Of a DNA stretch of 64,000 nt, positions 31,291 through 43,300 are shown piece after piece. The notes below the pieces were generated by a model that saw only the letters and a program-made list of their open reading frames with translations, was not told where the DNA came from and ran no database searches. The position numbers and the translations under genes are program-made. The DNA is from Dipteris shenzhenensis (Eukaryota > Polypodiophyta > Polypodiopsida > Gleicheniales): the NCBI GenBank assembly GCA_047967505.1, contig CM106540.1, one strand, 5' to 3'. Within the stretch, counting starts at the first letter, position 1. Each line of letters starts with the position of its first letter.

Positions 31291-32149
31291 TATCTTCATT
31301 TTCAAACAAATGTTGGTAGATTCTCATATATATATATATTTATACTTGAGCATAAATGAATATAATTACACGAACCTAATTTGTACTCTTCAACATAGAT
31401 GGTCTTTCATCTGGATTGTTTGGATCCAAGATGGTGGTACGTGATCCAAGTTGCTCCTATGGTGTAAGTTGCCATAAACACCATTGAGGTGACTCGCATT
31501 GAGTATTGTAGATGTTCACTGTCGAGAGGCTACTTTCTATGCCTAACAGGTGGCAATGTTGGAAATTTAAGAGTCCATGGCTTGTTTATGTTTTAAACAT
31601 TGGAGCATGACCTGATGTATATGTATGGCAAGATTTATTGGGTGTAGTGTTAACATTTTTTGGATTTGGTGTCATTGGAGTAATTGCATTCGTGTTCATC
31701 ATATCTTCTGTACCAAAAACCAAGGGACTTAGCTTGAAGGAAATTGAAGCCACACTCTTGAATAATTAAGCTATTTTATGTGTAGAGTCTTGACAGAAAC
31801 TAGAGGTGATGCTATGCATATGTGTGGGTGTACAATAATCTACACAAAATTGGGTGTCGATGACAATGTGGGGATGTCATAATATCTAGTCCTTACCAAG
31901 CCTATTGGAGTTATAGTTTTCAACGTGTGGTGCCTGCTATAAGGCTAAAAATGCACTATATGTGTTACTTTTCCAGGATGACTTTGGGCATATTTTTGGA
32001 TTTGATTGGTTATCTGCTCCAAGAAGAAGGAAGACAAGACTACTTTTATCATTGTGTTAGTGTGACTTCATAGGTAGCAATTTTGTAAATTTTCAAAGAT
32101 TCACCTAGGTTTTTTTTGTGAGCTTTAAGAATCAGCTCAGGTGCTGCAT

Positions 32150-32183
<34 letters not shown>

Positions 32184-33970
32184 TTTTTGGTACTGTAAGA
32201 TTCTAGATGCTTCTTCAGAATACAAGAGGATTGCTTTGCTATCTACTACGAGATGAATGATAGTGAATGATAATTGTTGTCCCTTTGCAATTGAAGAACC
32301 AGGTGCTCTTTTTCCTTTTATGATTGGTAATCATAATCAAGCATGCGACATTGTAATAATTTTTATTTAGTTTACGGTTTCACATCGGTTCCTGTGGCAT
32401 TTTCCTATACTTATTACAAAAGGGGAAAGGTGTGGGATTCGCAATAGCAAAGATGTGGAGGAATTGTACGTGACAAGCCCAAGCCACGTTTTAAGATTTC
32501 TTCTCTTCCATGGAGCTCTTGAGTAGGTGTGGACAGTATAGAGTTTGTTGGGAGCTGAGTGAGGATCGAGCTAAGTGAGTAAAAGAGGAGAGGAGAAATA
32601 ACAGCGACATTCGATGATCATGGTGGGACAAAAGCAGTGGAGCACTATGACATTAGTAGTTCTGACACTTGCAAAAGCTTTGGTGGTCACAACAAAGCAT
32701 GGAATTCATGAGATTACATGTGTAGTTGAACAAGGAGGAAATCGGACTGAGGTTCACAATCAAGTACTACAGCAGACAAGGGCTTTTTATTGGAGTATGG
32801 ACTGGTTCAAATGTATGTTGAAGATGACCATATGAGTGCTGAAAGTGGTAGTTGTGATGGTGAAGGCACGGTATGTCTTGCAGTCAATACAAGTATTTTC
32901 TCTATAGTTTTTACCTAGGTTTTGTAGCCGAGGTGCTTCAAATAGAAAAATTTTAAAGAACTTTTGAAGAATCCCAAATGCAAGATGGGAGGCTAAATGT
33001 GTACTAGGACAAGGCAAAGACTGATATTGAGGGCATGGAATTCATCCAAATGACCAAAGAACCTCAGCCCACGATGATAGAGATGCCATGAAGATAGATG
33101 AGGGACCTAGAAGAAGTGTTCATAATCGTAGGCAAGAAAAGAAATTGCAAAAATTTGTAATATGAATGAAGGCAATGAATACCAAGGTGTGCTTGTATCA
33201 CAAATTTGAAGCTTGCGGGAAGGAGGACAAAACTTGACTCTACTACCACATAAGGTACCTAGTAAAACACTAAAGCAAAAGAATAGTTTGATGTTGTCAC
33301 AAAATTGAAAAAGCAAACCTACAAGTAGTGATCACAAGCTCTCACTACCCAATACAATGTAAGAAGCCAACTTTCTACAAATAAATCTATACGTATTCCT
33401 TGCAACAAAGAAAGATTAAGAACAAATGTCGTCATGGCCTTCTTAGCAAATGCCATGATAAAGCTCAAACCCACCCCTACATGGACTTATGATGCTAGGT
33501 TTCCTTAACACTACCAAGAGTTGATGATCATCATCCTAGATTTGTGCTCTAACTTGTCTAAATCCAAGTCCTTTAGGTAGCCTTAGAGCAGTTAGCCTTC
33601 AATGAAATCGTATATCCCAGGTTTGCACCACAAAGGTTAGCCCTCAATGAAATCATATATCCCAAGTTTACACCATGGAGGGAGGAAAGGTTGGCCACAT
33701 GGGAAGGAAGGAGGTTCTTTCCCACATACTAGATTCAAACTTAAAGCACCTGCACACAACCTTCCTATCAGTAGCCTTCCCTAGAGTTAGGGAGATTAAC
33801 ATTGGCACACAAAGGCAGCATGGAGAAGATGGTGGCATTGTGATTCCTTGCTTGGTGAGGAAGTTGATGCATTCAATCTTCCAAGTTAGTTTGTGATGAT
33901 TGAGCACCCGACCACTCTTGTAGTTAAAATTGGGTACGCCGGTATACGGCGACTCCTTTTTTCGAGCCTT
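31291..33970. other. Long unassigned stretch
   Basis: No recognisable gene. A (GA)n run lies at 32149-32181. A 73-codon plus-strand frame at 32614-32835 and short minus-strand frames near 32.8-33.9 kb have no motifs. The phrase CCTCAATGAAATCRTATATC occurs twice near 33597 and 33641. Confidence 0.4.
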
Positions 33971-34045
33971 ACATTCTGGTAAATCAAATCACCATCGGGT
34001 GTTCATGTGACGATGGAAGTCACGTAGGAGGCAAGAAACCCTAAA
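33971..34045 (+). repeat. Direct repeat, copy 1 (pair with 37386-37455)
   Basis: TGGTAA(A/G)(T/C)CAAATCACCA and GTGACGATGGAAGTCACGTA with GAGGCAAGAAAC are shared with 37386-37455. Copy 1 is followed by two AAAACCCT-like units. The pair, 3.4 kb apart in direct orientation, could be LTR remnants. Confidence 0.7.
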
Positions 34046-34071
34046 ACCCTAAAACCATCGGCTCTCACCTT

Positions 34072-34142
<71 letters not shown>
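34072..34142 (+). repeat. Compound (CT)n(CA)n microsatellite
   Basis: About 20 CT units pass directly into about 16 CA units. Confidence 0.97.
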
Positions 34143-34145
<3 letters not shown>

Positions 34146-34375
34146 TATTCTCATTTTCTTTTTTCCTTACAATTTACCTTTCTTTCCTTTATAAATCCTT
34201 TGACAACCAATCCAATTTTGTCCTTTTCACTCCGTAGCGTAACCACACTCCTCTAATTTTTCTATATTTCCCCTTAATTCCCCTAATTTCTTTTCCTCAA
34301 ACTCCCTTATTTTCCCCTTAATTTTTTTATAATTCTCTCCGTATTTGTCTTCTCAATCTCCTTTATTTTCCCTAA

Positions 34376-34408
<33 letters not shown>

Positions 34409-34432
34409 ACCCTCTTCCTATCTCTCTATACC

Positions 34433-34472
<40 letters not shown>

Positions 34473-34480
34473 GGATTGCA
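34143..34480 (+). repeat. Pyrimidine-rich repeat, third member of the 55/59.6-kb family
   Basis: After (CA)n it continues TTTCCTTTATAAATCCTTTG, like the 55.0 and 59.6 kb copies (TTTCCTTTATAATCCCTTGA), then CT-rich blocks to 34470. It is a short, diverged relative of the large pyrimidine-rich units near the right end. Confidence 0.55.
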
Positions 34481-35273
34481 ACCAATTGGATCTAATCCTC
34501 CTACGCTATGGTCCAAACCATATGATATATGCACACCAAATATACTACAAAATGTGCACATATGCCTGGCTGGAATCTGACATATAAGTTAATCATGGTA
34601 ATGGGTTAACGTACCCCAACCTCTAAAGTACATTCCGTCCTCGAAATGTGAAAAGTATATCAATGTAAGTGCAAAATACAGGGTTAGAAAAATATGGCTC
34701 AAGGGGGGAATGCTAGTGGGGGCTGATGAGGATATGTCAATGAAGTGCACAATCCATGCCAATGATGACTAAGATGAGGGAGGCTCCCCCACCTCTAAAG
34801 TACACACTACTACACCTGGGTCCCAAATGAAAATAGGAAAGTCAAATGGCTCTCCAAGTGAAGGTACATGAAACCAAGAGGTTACTGAAGGTGGTGTCGA
34901 CGATGCACATGTTAATGAAGATGGTGTCAATGAAGCATAAGACAAACCTCTTGGGTACATGCCTATATCCCACCATGTAGATGCTAAGAATTGACGCTCT
35001 AGCAATGGTCGATGATGAGCATAAATCAAGGAATACAAGGCCTGGAAGTGGGAAAAATGGAGCTAGCACTTCCAAATCTGACAATGAAGTGTCTGTGGAA
35101 TCAAGAAGAGGCTCTCCCTCAAATGATGCAGCAGTGAGAGGGAGGAGTCTCTAAGACATCGGATGTCAAAGGGGTGATCGATGTAAAAGGTAGGATGTCA
35201 ATCGATGAAGGAAGAGAAATGATGTGACGATGAGAGGGAGAGAAGTCTCTACGGCATAAGGGAGTGAGGTGGT
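34481..35273. other. Unassigned
   Basis: Short frames on both strands only. From about 35100, GATGA- and GTCAATGATGAAGG-like phrases recur in degenerate form. Confidence 0.4.
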
Positions 35274-35425
35274 ACTCGATGATGAAGGTAGGGTGTCAAT
35301 GATCAACAAAGAATCATATAGGCTCGCAGGGGTGTTCAATGATGAAGGTACTCAATGATGAAGGTAGGGTGTCAATGATAAGTGAAGAATCATATAGGCT
35401 CGCAGGGGTGTTCGATGGTGAGGAT
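35274..35425 (+). repeat. 76-bp tandem duplication
   Basis: ACTC(G/A)ATGATGAAGGTAGGG to GCTCGCAGGGGTGTTC occurs at 35274 and 35350, nearly identical. Confidence 0.9.
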
Positions 35426-37385
35426 CAATCATGGGGTGCCTCATCAAGTGGGACTAAACATGCGAGACATCTCAATGAGGCTCTGGGTGAAAGAAGTCAA
35501 GATGATTCTGTACTAGTAGTAAGAAGCGCGCCAAACCCTGGAGTGCCATCACGAGTAAGGACTGTCGAAAGACGTTATCATGATGTGGTTAATCCATGGA
35601 CCCATAAGTGCATCATTGAGCTCATCATATGCATACTCGAGACATGTGTGTAGACTCCCACAAATCATCGTAGCTACGAAGAAAAAGTGATAAGTAGCTC
35701 TAATAAGAGTAGTATCATGTTGCGGAGGTGGCATGCGAAGGCATACATCAATGAGGGGAGGTGGAATGCGAAGGAATACATCCATGAGGGGGTGCTCCAC
35801 TATGTCGAACATGCACAATGGTGTATGTGATGAATGTGATTGCTCACGAGTACAAAAAAGATCCATTCCTAAGGGAAATGCCAATGCCATACAAGGGGAA
35901 GTGTAAAGAAAGAGGAGAGTAGAAAAGGAAAGGGGGTAAAACAAAATGAAAAAGGGAGGGGGGTAAATGGGAGAGAAGGATGTAAAGAAAAAGAAGGGAG
36001 GAAGGGGATAGGTGGAGGGGATAAGAGGGGGTTTGTATTTATCTTTTATTTTCTTCAAATGCTAGGGAAGGGATTGGTGGGGAGGCGAGGGGGACGCTAA
36101 TAAAAGTAGTGTAAACAACAAGTACACGTGCCTAGAGCACTACCCCCAAGTGGCTAAGTATAAGTGCTATTGTTCTGGTTTCAAAGGGCGTCAACATTAG
36201 CAACTTTCTAGTAGCTAGAGCTTTGCCCCTAGTGGGCAGTGCTAACAAAAGAAGTGGGTGAAAACTTAGGGGTGAGGTGTGTGAATGAGGGAAAGTCATA
36301 AGGTGGAGGGTGGCCGTAGGTGAGAGGGTGTGTGAGGTGGAGGGAGGGATAGGGTTACCGGGGTATAGTGTAAGGTGGAGAGGATACGTGGCAGATAGGG
36401 TTAGGGCGAAGGACATATACACAGAAGCCATCGTCTCTCCTACACGCCACCAGTTGTTCTCTACTCCTTCGTTTCATGATCCAGCTGGTTGTTGGCTCCA
36501 TCGTTCATGCTCAGATCGCTCGTTCTGCACGTCACATTGTTGCGTTGGCCCGTTCTAACGCCCACGTTTCAATGCCCATTATTTTTGGCTGTTGTAAGAA
36601 CCGGTCGATGAACTTTGTATGTACAGTCAAGTTTTTCACTCAGATGGCTATTATCATAGATTTCCACACGAAGGTGAGTGTAGGGGATTGTGGCTCTCCG
36701 AATGCGTGATACTTCATGTATTAAGTCTGTGTGTACATAGTCACGATTGACACACGTACTCTTTTTTCAATCTTGCGCCTTGTGCCTAGGTCTTTGGATT
36801 GCCTTGTCGACTAGTGCAAAGCTATATTGTTGTTGATCAATTTAGAGTAGGGTGCCATCCGCAACAAAATGTTGACTTTGTTTGAGTAGTTTGAATATCT
36901 AAACCTTCAGATTCCCGAAATTGGTCTAAGACCACCAAGCCCAACTGTGCTGCCGTTATTGCATATTCTTCGAAGGTGATGACAGCTAAGACACTTTTGA
37001 TGATGACTCAGCGGAAAGATCCCCGGAGATTTCCACCCAGAATGAGCACCTAGCTGCCATTCATTGTCTTCGTTGCTGACTTGTGTGTTGACGTAGAGGC
37101 TTCGACCTTGGAGACGTAAAGCATTTCTCTTTGTACAGGTCAAGTGGCTGAACGTTGGACATCTATCACGTGGTTGGGGGAATTTGGTGTTGAGCGTCTT
37201 ATTAGATTGTCTGAAGTGTCCGAACTTGTTGGTTGACTGTCTTCTTGCCAATTGGGTCTTCTCATTGTAGGTCTCCTTGCTAAAACTGATTCTCTATTAT
37301 TCGTTGTTGCAAAGAATGCAAAATGCCTTTGCTTGACTCCTTGTGAACAGCCTCCTTGCAGAAATGTCCTAGCAACGGAACCAAA
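35426..37385. other. Unassigned
   Basis: The 169-codon minus-strand frame at 36058-35549 is driven by a pyrimidine-rich composition and shows no domain. The region 36900-37450 has overlapping minus-strand frames without motifs. No gene is claimed. Confidence 0.4.
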
Positions 37386-37455
37386 ATGGTAAGCCAAATC
37401 ACCACCTCGTGTCCGCGTGACGATGGAAGTCACGTACGAGGCAAGAAACTCCAAA
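37386..37455 (+). repeat. Direct repeat, copy 2 (pair with 33971-34045)
   Basis: See copy 1. The shared core here reads GTGACGATGGAAGTCACGTA with GAGGCAAGAAACTCC. Confidence 0.7.
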
Positions 37456-38322
37456 ATCGTGTTTAAGTGAACAATATCTTTAACCTATTAACCATGGACA
37501 AAGGAAAAAAGAAGCAAGGACACGTGGCAACTTGGAGGCCAAGAGGATGCCATGTGTCCAAATTTTGCGACGAGAGAGAGAATGAGTAGACCTGGCAATG
37601 CAAACAGCCAAATCTAAAATGACAGAGCCAAATCTAAAATGACACCTTGAAGGTGGTTATGAATGATCTAGAGTGTATATTTGCATCGGGGTCCAGGTTC
37701 CAAGGATAGAGAGCGATAGAGTTGAACATTGCAGTGATGGTCTCAAATCAAGTTAAATCCACCATGATTGATCACGTATATGACCTAACTAACCTATGTT
37801 TCACCATGCAGCCCCTTTTATAGTAAGGTCTGTCATATAGAAAAAATCACAGCTAGGGTGTTGGGCATGGATTTAAAGGATTAATCTAGCTTGAAGCCTT
37901 TTTCAAATAGTTAATCTTTTCCATGAGGGATTTGTGCTCACATAATTTGTAATCATAACTTGATTTCGATCATTAAATGAGGCTTGAGATGTGGCCAACT
38001 ATGGCCTTGGAGCTTCAACCACTAGGAGATTTTTGCAAATAGAGATAAAACTTAAATCTCCATATTGGATGGTTCTCCCATATTAAATCAATCAGCTTCT
38101 TACTCTTGCACATGTGACTTGATTGCATCACTAGTCAAAGTAGGTTTATCACATCAAGAAAACTCTTGAATCTTTTCTTTTGTCATAAACAATATAGTTT
38201 TAGAATCAAATTTAGAGCTAAGCTGATTTTCCTAGGACCTAGCCTCTAGACCAAAAAATATTAGTTCTCTACATTGTGTATGTGACTAAAACCTTACTAA
38301 TTGATAAGCTTTCATTAAAACC
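37456..38322. other. Unassigned
   Basis: CAAATCTAAAATGACA is repeated at about 37610 and 37630. No coding motif is seen. Confidence 0.4.
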
Positions 38323-38487
38323 TTGCTTGTTGACCATCTTACCAAGTTGGCTCACTTCATTCCAACAAGAGAATCAGATAGTGCACCAAAAGTAGTGGAT
38401 TTATTTATGAGTAACGTACTACGTGGATTGCTGAGATCTATAATGTCAGATAGAGATGGAGATTTACTAGTCATTTTTAGATTTTAG
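38323..38487 (+). pseudogene. Ty3/gypsy integrase core scrap
   Basis: A short open stretch of 54 codons reads LLVDHLTKLAHFIPTRESDS, then APKVVDLFMSNVL, then LLRSIMSDRDGDLLVIF. This is the classic integrase core around the first two catalytic Asp residues (VDRxTKxAHFIP ... IxSDRDxxF). The expected HG before LPxSI is lost and the catalytic Glu region is absent. It is too short to appear among long frames but is a confident family match. It is more similar to the Athila/Tekay type of spelling (TRESDSA) than to the integrase at 28.7 kb, so it comes from a different element. Confidence 0.75.
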
Positions 38488-40007
38488 ATGGCCATCAGTG
38501 TATCAGGAAATTGGAGTGCTGCGTTTCAGTTAGTGTGACGCTAGTCTTGTATGTTGATATTGTGATTATTGATTTTGCATCATCTGTGCTTCAGTGATTA
38601 ATACAGATATGACAATCAGTTAAGTTCCATAAGTGTAATTAAAAGGTCCATCCCAGGTAGCAGAACATCGTCAAAGAATGGCTGTGTGAGTAATGATGTT
38701 GCTTGAAAAGGAAGTGTGATCGAATCAACAGAGTTTTGTATTCTCTCGGTCATTGCTAGGCTACCAGGACTACTAACTCAGATCTCCTTGAAGTTTCAGC
38801 AACCAAAAAACCAAGCATTGTATTACGAAAAGCTTCCTAGGGTGCAACAGCAGATTACTATTAACATTACTCTACCCTTCGAAAAGTCGAACAAGATTCA
38901 AGGAGTTGGGCATGTATTTGCAGCCAGGGAGAAAAACGTAACATAGGGATTCGAACAAACAGCTGTAACGGAGTTCTCTGGACTCTCTTCCTTCATTTTT
39001 AAACATAACCCATGCAACACCATGCACAGTGATGCATAGTGTATTCGAACCAACAGTTGCTCATGGGTCGACTCAAACATGCAGCGACACAACTATGTGT
39101 CTCCTAGAGCAAGGAGGGAGCTCTTACCTAGGTGGGATTGTAGTGAGGAGCTTTTCCACCATCATGCTTTGAGGGAACTCGTGCCAGTTCTGCTTGTTTT
39201 TCAAGGGGAGAGCAAAGGGTTCTAGTTGTGATGATTAACTCCTCAAACGCCAGAGCTTCGAGCATGGAAGAGAAGAGTTTCTGGATCAAGGAAGCTGAAG
39301 GGCTTAGAGGTTGGAGGGTGGAGGGGTGGGGCAGCTCGAGCCTTCTCTAGAAACGTCCCAAGGACTTCAAGAGTCCTTTTAGTTAATAAATGTTCCATCT
39401 ATCCATATCCATACTTGCTATTGAACTATCTTTACTCAAGGGTACAAACCAAGATGAAGGGTCTGCCCCATCTTGTGCATAGGGAGAGAGAGAGGGGAGG
39501 AAGATGTACTTCCCCATGTAATTACTCCTCAAGGAGATATCCTCAGGACAATATTTGCATCATTCTACATGGTAGTTCTCTATAGTGGTTCCAACCAAAC
39601 TTTCGTAGTAATGGGGGAGGAAGTGTACCCCCCAATGCAATCAATGGGCCATACTTCTAAAGGCCATAATGCTCTGTCAATCCATAATAACTTGTCCAAA
39701 AGTCCAATGTAGAGGGTATCCAAGAGCACCGTGGCTCAATCGGTTACTAAAGTAATAGTATCCCTTCCTCAAAATGGATATTCCACATTGTCCCCTCTAC
39801 TACTCTTCAACTCCTCATAATAACTATCCAATGTTATGTGGGCATGGTGGTCCAATATTTGTACATACCCCACTAGCATAATATTCCCCACCATTAGATG
39901 ATCCTAGTGGTCCATGAATAGTCCCACGACTCCTAGTAGTCCATCAGAGTGGTCCTTGAATACCTTGTGATCACAGGGAGGTCACAAGGGTCCTCAAGGG
40001 GAGGAGA
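38488..40007. other. Unassigned
   Basis: The plus-strand frame 38716-38946 has no recognisable motif. At 39727-39742 GTGGCTCAATCGGTTA resembles a tRNA or SINE A box, but no B box follows. Confidence 0.4.
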
Positions 40008-40047
40008 GTGTGTGTATGTGTGTGTGTGTGTGTGTGAGAGAGAGAGC
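40008..40047 (+). repeat. (GT)n(GA)n microsatellite
   Basis: A GT run with one A interruption passes into a short GA run. Confidence 0.95.
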
Positions 40048-40079
40048 AATTTTTAAATAAATGTAAGTATATGTAATGT

Positions 40080-40225
40080 TAACTAACGTAATTTGTAATT
40101 AAGAAAAAAGGCAACTATTTAATTAGTAAACTAATTAGTTGATTAACTAAACTAAACTAACTAGTTAATTAGTTAATTAAAGTTGAGTAATTAAACTAAA
40201 CTAACTAACTAAACTAACCACTCTA
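40080..40225 (+). repeat. AT-rich TAACTAA-type tandem repeat
   Basis: Variants of AACTAAAC and TTAGTTAATT alternate throughout, giving short imperfect inverted repeats. Confidence 0.8.
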
Positions 40226-40728
40226 CAGCAAGAAGCGAAAACCCTACCTCCACTTCTCTTCTGCAGATCGTGCTCTTCCATCCCGTACTATCAAATCATT
40301 TCAAATCTGTGCGCCCTTCCGTGTGCCCTCGTGCGAGACCCTACTGTTGTTGTATATTCAAGAGAAGAATACGGAAACTGGTGTTGGGCAGCCGCTCCTC
40401 ATGCCTTCCACGCCGTTCACACCCTTTTGTGCGAATCTGTGCAAATCCATCTGCACGCGCTTCCATGCCCAAATCGAGAAGACCTAGAGACCTAGAGAAG
40501 TCCGAGGAGACCTGGAGAAGCGAACTTTGAAGCTATCGTGAATCTGAGGCATGAAGCAAACCTCAAAGCCGTCTGCCCAAATCGAAGAGGAGACCTGGAG
40601 AAGCCCAAATTGATTAGATCTTCGTGATTCTAAGTCTTGAAGAGAAGCCTGAATTTAGGAGAAGCGCAAATCAAGGAGAATCCCCACATTGTGGTGTGCA
40701 CTCACTGCTGCTGCTGCGGGGTGCCTTG

Positions 40729-40730
<2 letters not shown>
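40226..40730. other. Unassigned, with GGAGACCTGGAGAAG repeats
   Basis: Short purine-rich phrases (GAGACCTGGAGAAGC at about 40507 and 40590) recur. The plus-strand 86-codon frame at 40270-40530 is Arg/Ser/Pro-rich with no known motif. Confidence 0.4.

Positions 40731-40764
<34 letters not shown>
40731..40764 (+). repeat. (CT)n microsatellite
   Basis: About 17 CT units. Further short CT runs follow at 40931-40947 and 40989-41003. Confidence 0.96.
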
Positions 40765-40766
<2 letters not shown>

Positions 40767-41199
40767 TATGATTATGATTCTATTAGCATAGACTAGTACT
40801 CATCAAGGGTCCTAGGGTACCCTTTGCTTCATCCCAGTGAGGCTTGTATGAGTTGATTTTTTTGAGCACTTTGTCCCATAGGCCTGCTAGGTCTCCCGTG
40901 GATGTTAATATATCTTTCTTTCTTTTATTTTCTCTCTCTCTCTCTCTTTGTGCGCGCGGGTGTGTTGGGCGACTTGCTTTCGAGGTGCCTCTCTCTCTCT
41001 CTCACGGCTATCTCCCCTCCCCCTCTCTTTCTCACTTCATAACTCTATACACTTACAAATTCCGAAAGCCACTATCATCTCAAAATTCAAAATTCAAACC
41101 ATAGTTTCAAATTTAAATATGAACTTTTTGTTCATATTTCATTTGTAAATTTCAAATAAATATAAATATAAATAAATAGCTAAATAAATAAACGATCTT

Positions 41200-41217
41200 T
41201 TACACACACACAAATGT

Positions 41218-41249
<32 letters not shown>

Positions 41250-41283
41250 GTAAATATATGTATTATATATATGTATGTATATG

Positions 41284-41359
<76 letters not shown>

Positions 41360-41414
41360 TATACATATATACATACATATATATACATACACATATATAT
41401 GTGTGTGTGTGTGT

Positions 41415-41469
<55 letters not shown>

Positions 41470-41510
41470 TACATATACACATATACATATACATATATAT
41501 ACATTTATAA
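41200..41510 (+). repeat. Complex (TA)n(CA)n(TACA)n microsatellite block
   Basis: Alternating TA, CA, TACA and TG runs fill ~310 bp. Six overlapping open frames of 67-121 codons here are pure alternation artefacts. The mix of CA and TG runs allows long hairpins. Confidence 0.97.
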
Positions 41511-41959
41511 TGGCTTGACTCCATCTACGTGGTTTTTTTATTTGGCTGATAAATCATGAAATGCTCCATTAATCTCCTATAGAGAATGGATAAATGTGGA
41601 CCAATGAGAATGATAAAAAAAATACGGTAGTGATAATGTGATGATCTCTTGATGATGCACTGGATTGTGTTAAGTTTTACTTAATTTATATGAATGCATG
41701 AGCATCTATGTTGGAATCCTAAATTTGATCAACGGTTGGCGACCTTTTGGAATTCCGAAAACATCTTAGAATTTCTAAACATGATACCAATATTTCTTTA
41801 AGATAACATTTTTAAAAATTATTTCCTTCAAATTAGAAATGCACAGATTGGACCCCTCTGGTATATTCGTCAATTTGAAAAAATCCAAGTCCCTGAAATT
41901 CTTCATAAACTATGCTTTCTCTACTTTCTTATAAACCCACTATTGCCATTCTCCACCAC
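41511..41959. other. Unassigned, AT-rich
   Basis: No gene or repeat is recognised up to the palindrome array. Confidence 0.4.
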
Positions 41960-43300
41960 AATCTCACATGGAAATTGGCACCGGTGCCATTATCTATAAA
42001 TCCACATGGAGATTAGCGCATTGAAGCCAATCTCCACAAACGCACATGGAGAATGGCATCAGTGTCATTCTCTATAAACCCACATGGATATTAGCACTTG
42101 TAGATTTATGTTAATCACATGTAGATTGGCAGCTCTGCCATTCTAAGTGAAAAATGTTAAAAATTTATGAGTAAGGTTTATGTCAATGCCATTCTAAAGT
42201 TAACTAATATGGGAAATTTTCCAAAGATTGAGAAAAAAAGAATGATTTATGTCAATCACATGTAGATTGGCACCAATGCCATGCTAAAGTGAAAGATGGA
42301 AACAAATGTGAAAGATTTATGTAGAATTTTATGAGTAATTGGCACCCGTGCCACTCTCCACAAACTCACATGGATTAGAATGGCACCAATTCCATTCTCT
42401 ACAATGTAAACTAGATTTTCATTTGTATAAATCTCGATTTAGGATCTAGAGAATGGCATTGGTGCCAATCTCCATTTGAGTTTGTGGAGAATGGATAGCA
42501 TTGGTGCCAATCTCACTGGTGTCAGTCACATGGAGAATAACACCAGTGCCATTCTAGTTTAGATTCTAGAGAATGGCACTAGTGCCAATCTCCATGTGAG
42601 CTTGGCATTAGTGCCATTTTCCATATAAAATGTGTGTAAAAATGGAAAATATTTATGTTAGTCCGATGTAGATTGGCACCTCTACCATTTTAAGTGATAA
42701 TTTTTAAGGCTTTATGAGTAAGGTTTATGTCAGTTCCATTCTAAAGTTAATAAATATGGGAAATTTTCCAACAAATATTGGGAAAAAATGAATGATTTAT
42801 GTCAATCACGTGGAGTGTAACTAGTGCCATGCTAAAGTGAAAGATGGAAACAAATGTGAGATATTTATGTATAATATTTATGAGTGATGGGCACCTATGC
42901 CATTCTCCACAAACTAACATGGATTAGAATGGTAGTGGTGCCATTCTCTGTGTGAGTTTGTGTCTCGCACCAATCTCATATGAATGGCACCAACGCCATT
43001 CTCTATAATCTAAATTAGATTTTTTACTTGTATCAATCTCATTTTAGGACTTGGAGAATGGCACTAGTGCCAATCTCCATTTGAGTTTGTGGAGAATGGC
43101 TAACATTGGTGCCAATCTCACTGGTGTCAGTCACATGGAGAATGACACTGTGCCACTCAGTTTAGATTCTAGAGAATGGCACTAGTGCAATCTCCATGTG
43201 AGCTTGGCATCAGTGCCAATTTCCATTAAAAAATGTATGAAAATATGGGAAAGAGTTATATGAGTCACATGTAGATTGGAACCTCTACCATTGTAAGTGA
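41960..43300 (+). repeat. Array of near-palindromic GGCACNNGTGCC motifs
   Basis: At least twenty copies of a ~24-bp near-palindrome (best form GAGAATGGCACTAGTGCCAA with TCTCC) are spread over 1.3 kb. Examples lie near 41976, 42052, 42345, 42452, 42567, 43053 and 43170. The array also has a larger period: GTAGATTGG followed by YACCATTNTAAGTGA recurs at 42121, 42668 and 43271, and GAGTAAGGTTTATGTCA at 42168 and 42716. The larger units are therefore ~550-600 bp. The arms ATGG/CCAT and ATTGG/CCAAT alternate, so each site can pair with itself and with neighbours. No coding potential. Confidence 0.9.

Noticed and set aside
34034-34056. Interstitial telomere repeat
   Set aside because: Only two to three AAAACCCT-like units; the paralogous site at 37.4 kb lacks them.
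35549-36058. 169-codon minus-strand frame
   Set aside because: Composition is driven by a pyrimidine-rich strand (Pro/Phe/Ser-rich); no motif and no homologous copy in the window.
39727-39742. tRNA gene or SINE head (GTGGCTCAATCGGTTA)
   Set aside because: It resembles an A box, but no B box (GGTTCGAATCC type) follows at the expected distance and no cloverleaf can be drawn.
41139-41560. Six overlapping open frames of 67-121 codons on both strands
   Set aside because: They are alternating CVCV, THTH or YIYI translations of CA/TA/TACA microsatellites, not genes.
41960-43300. CRISPR-like array
   Set aside because: The units are near-palindromic and irregularly spaced with related, not unique, spacers, and the DNA is plant-like nuclear sequence without cas genes.
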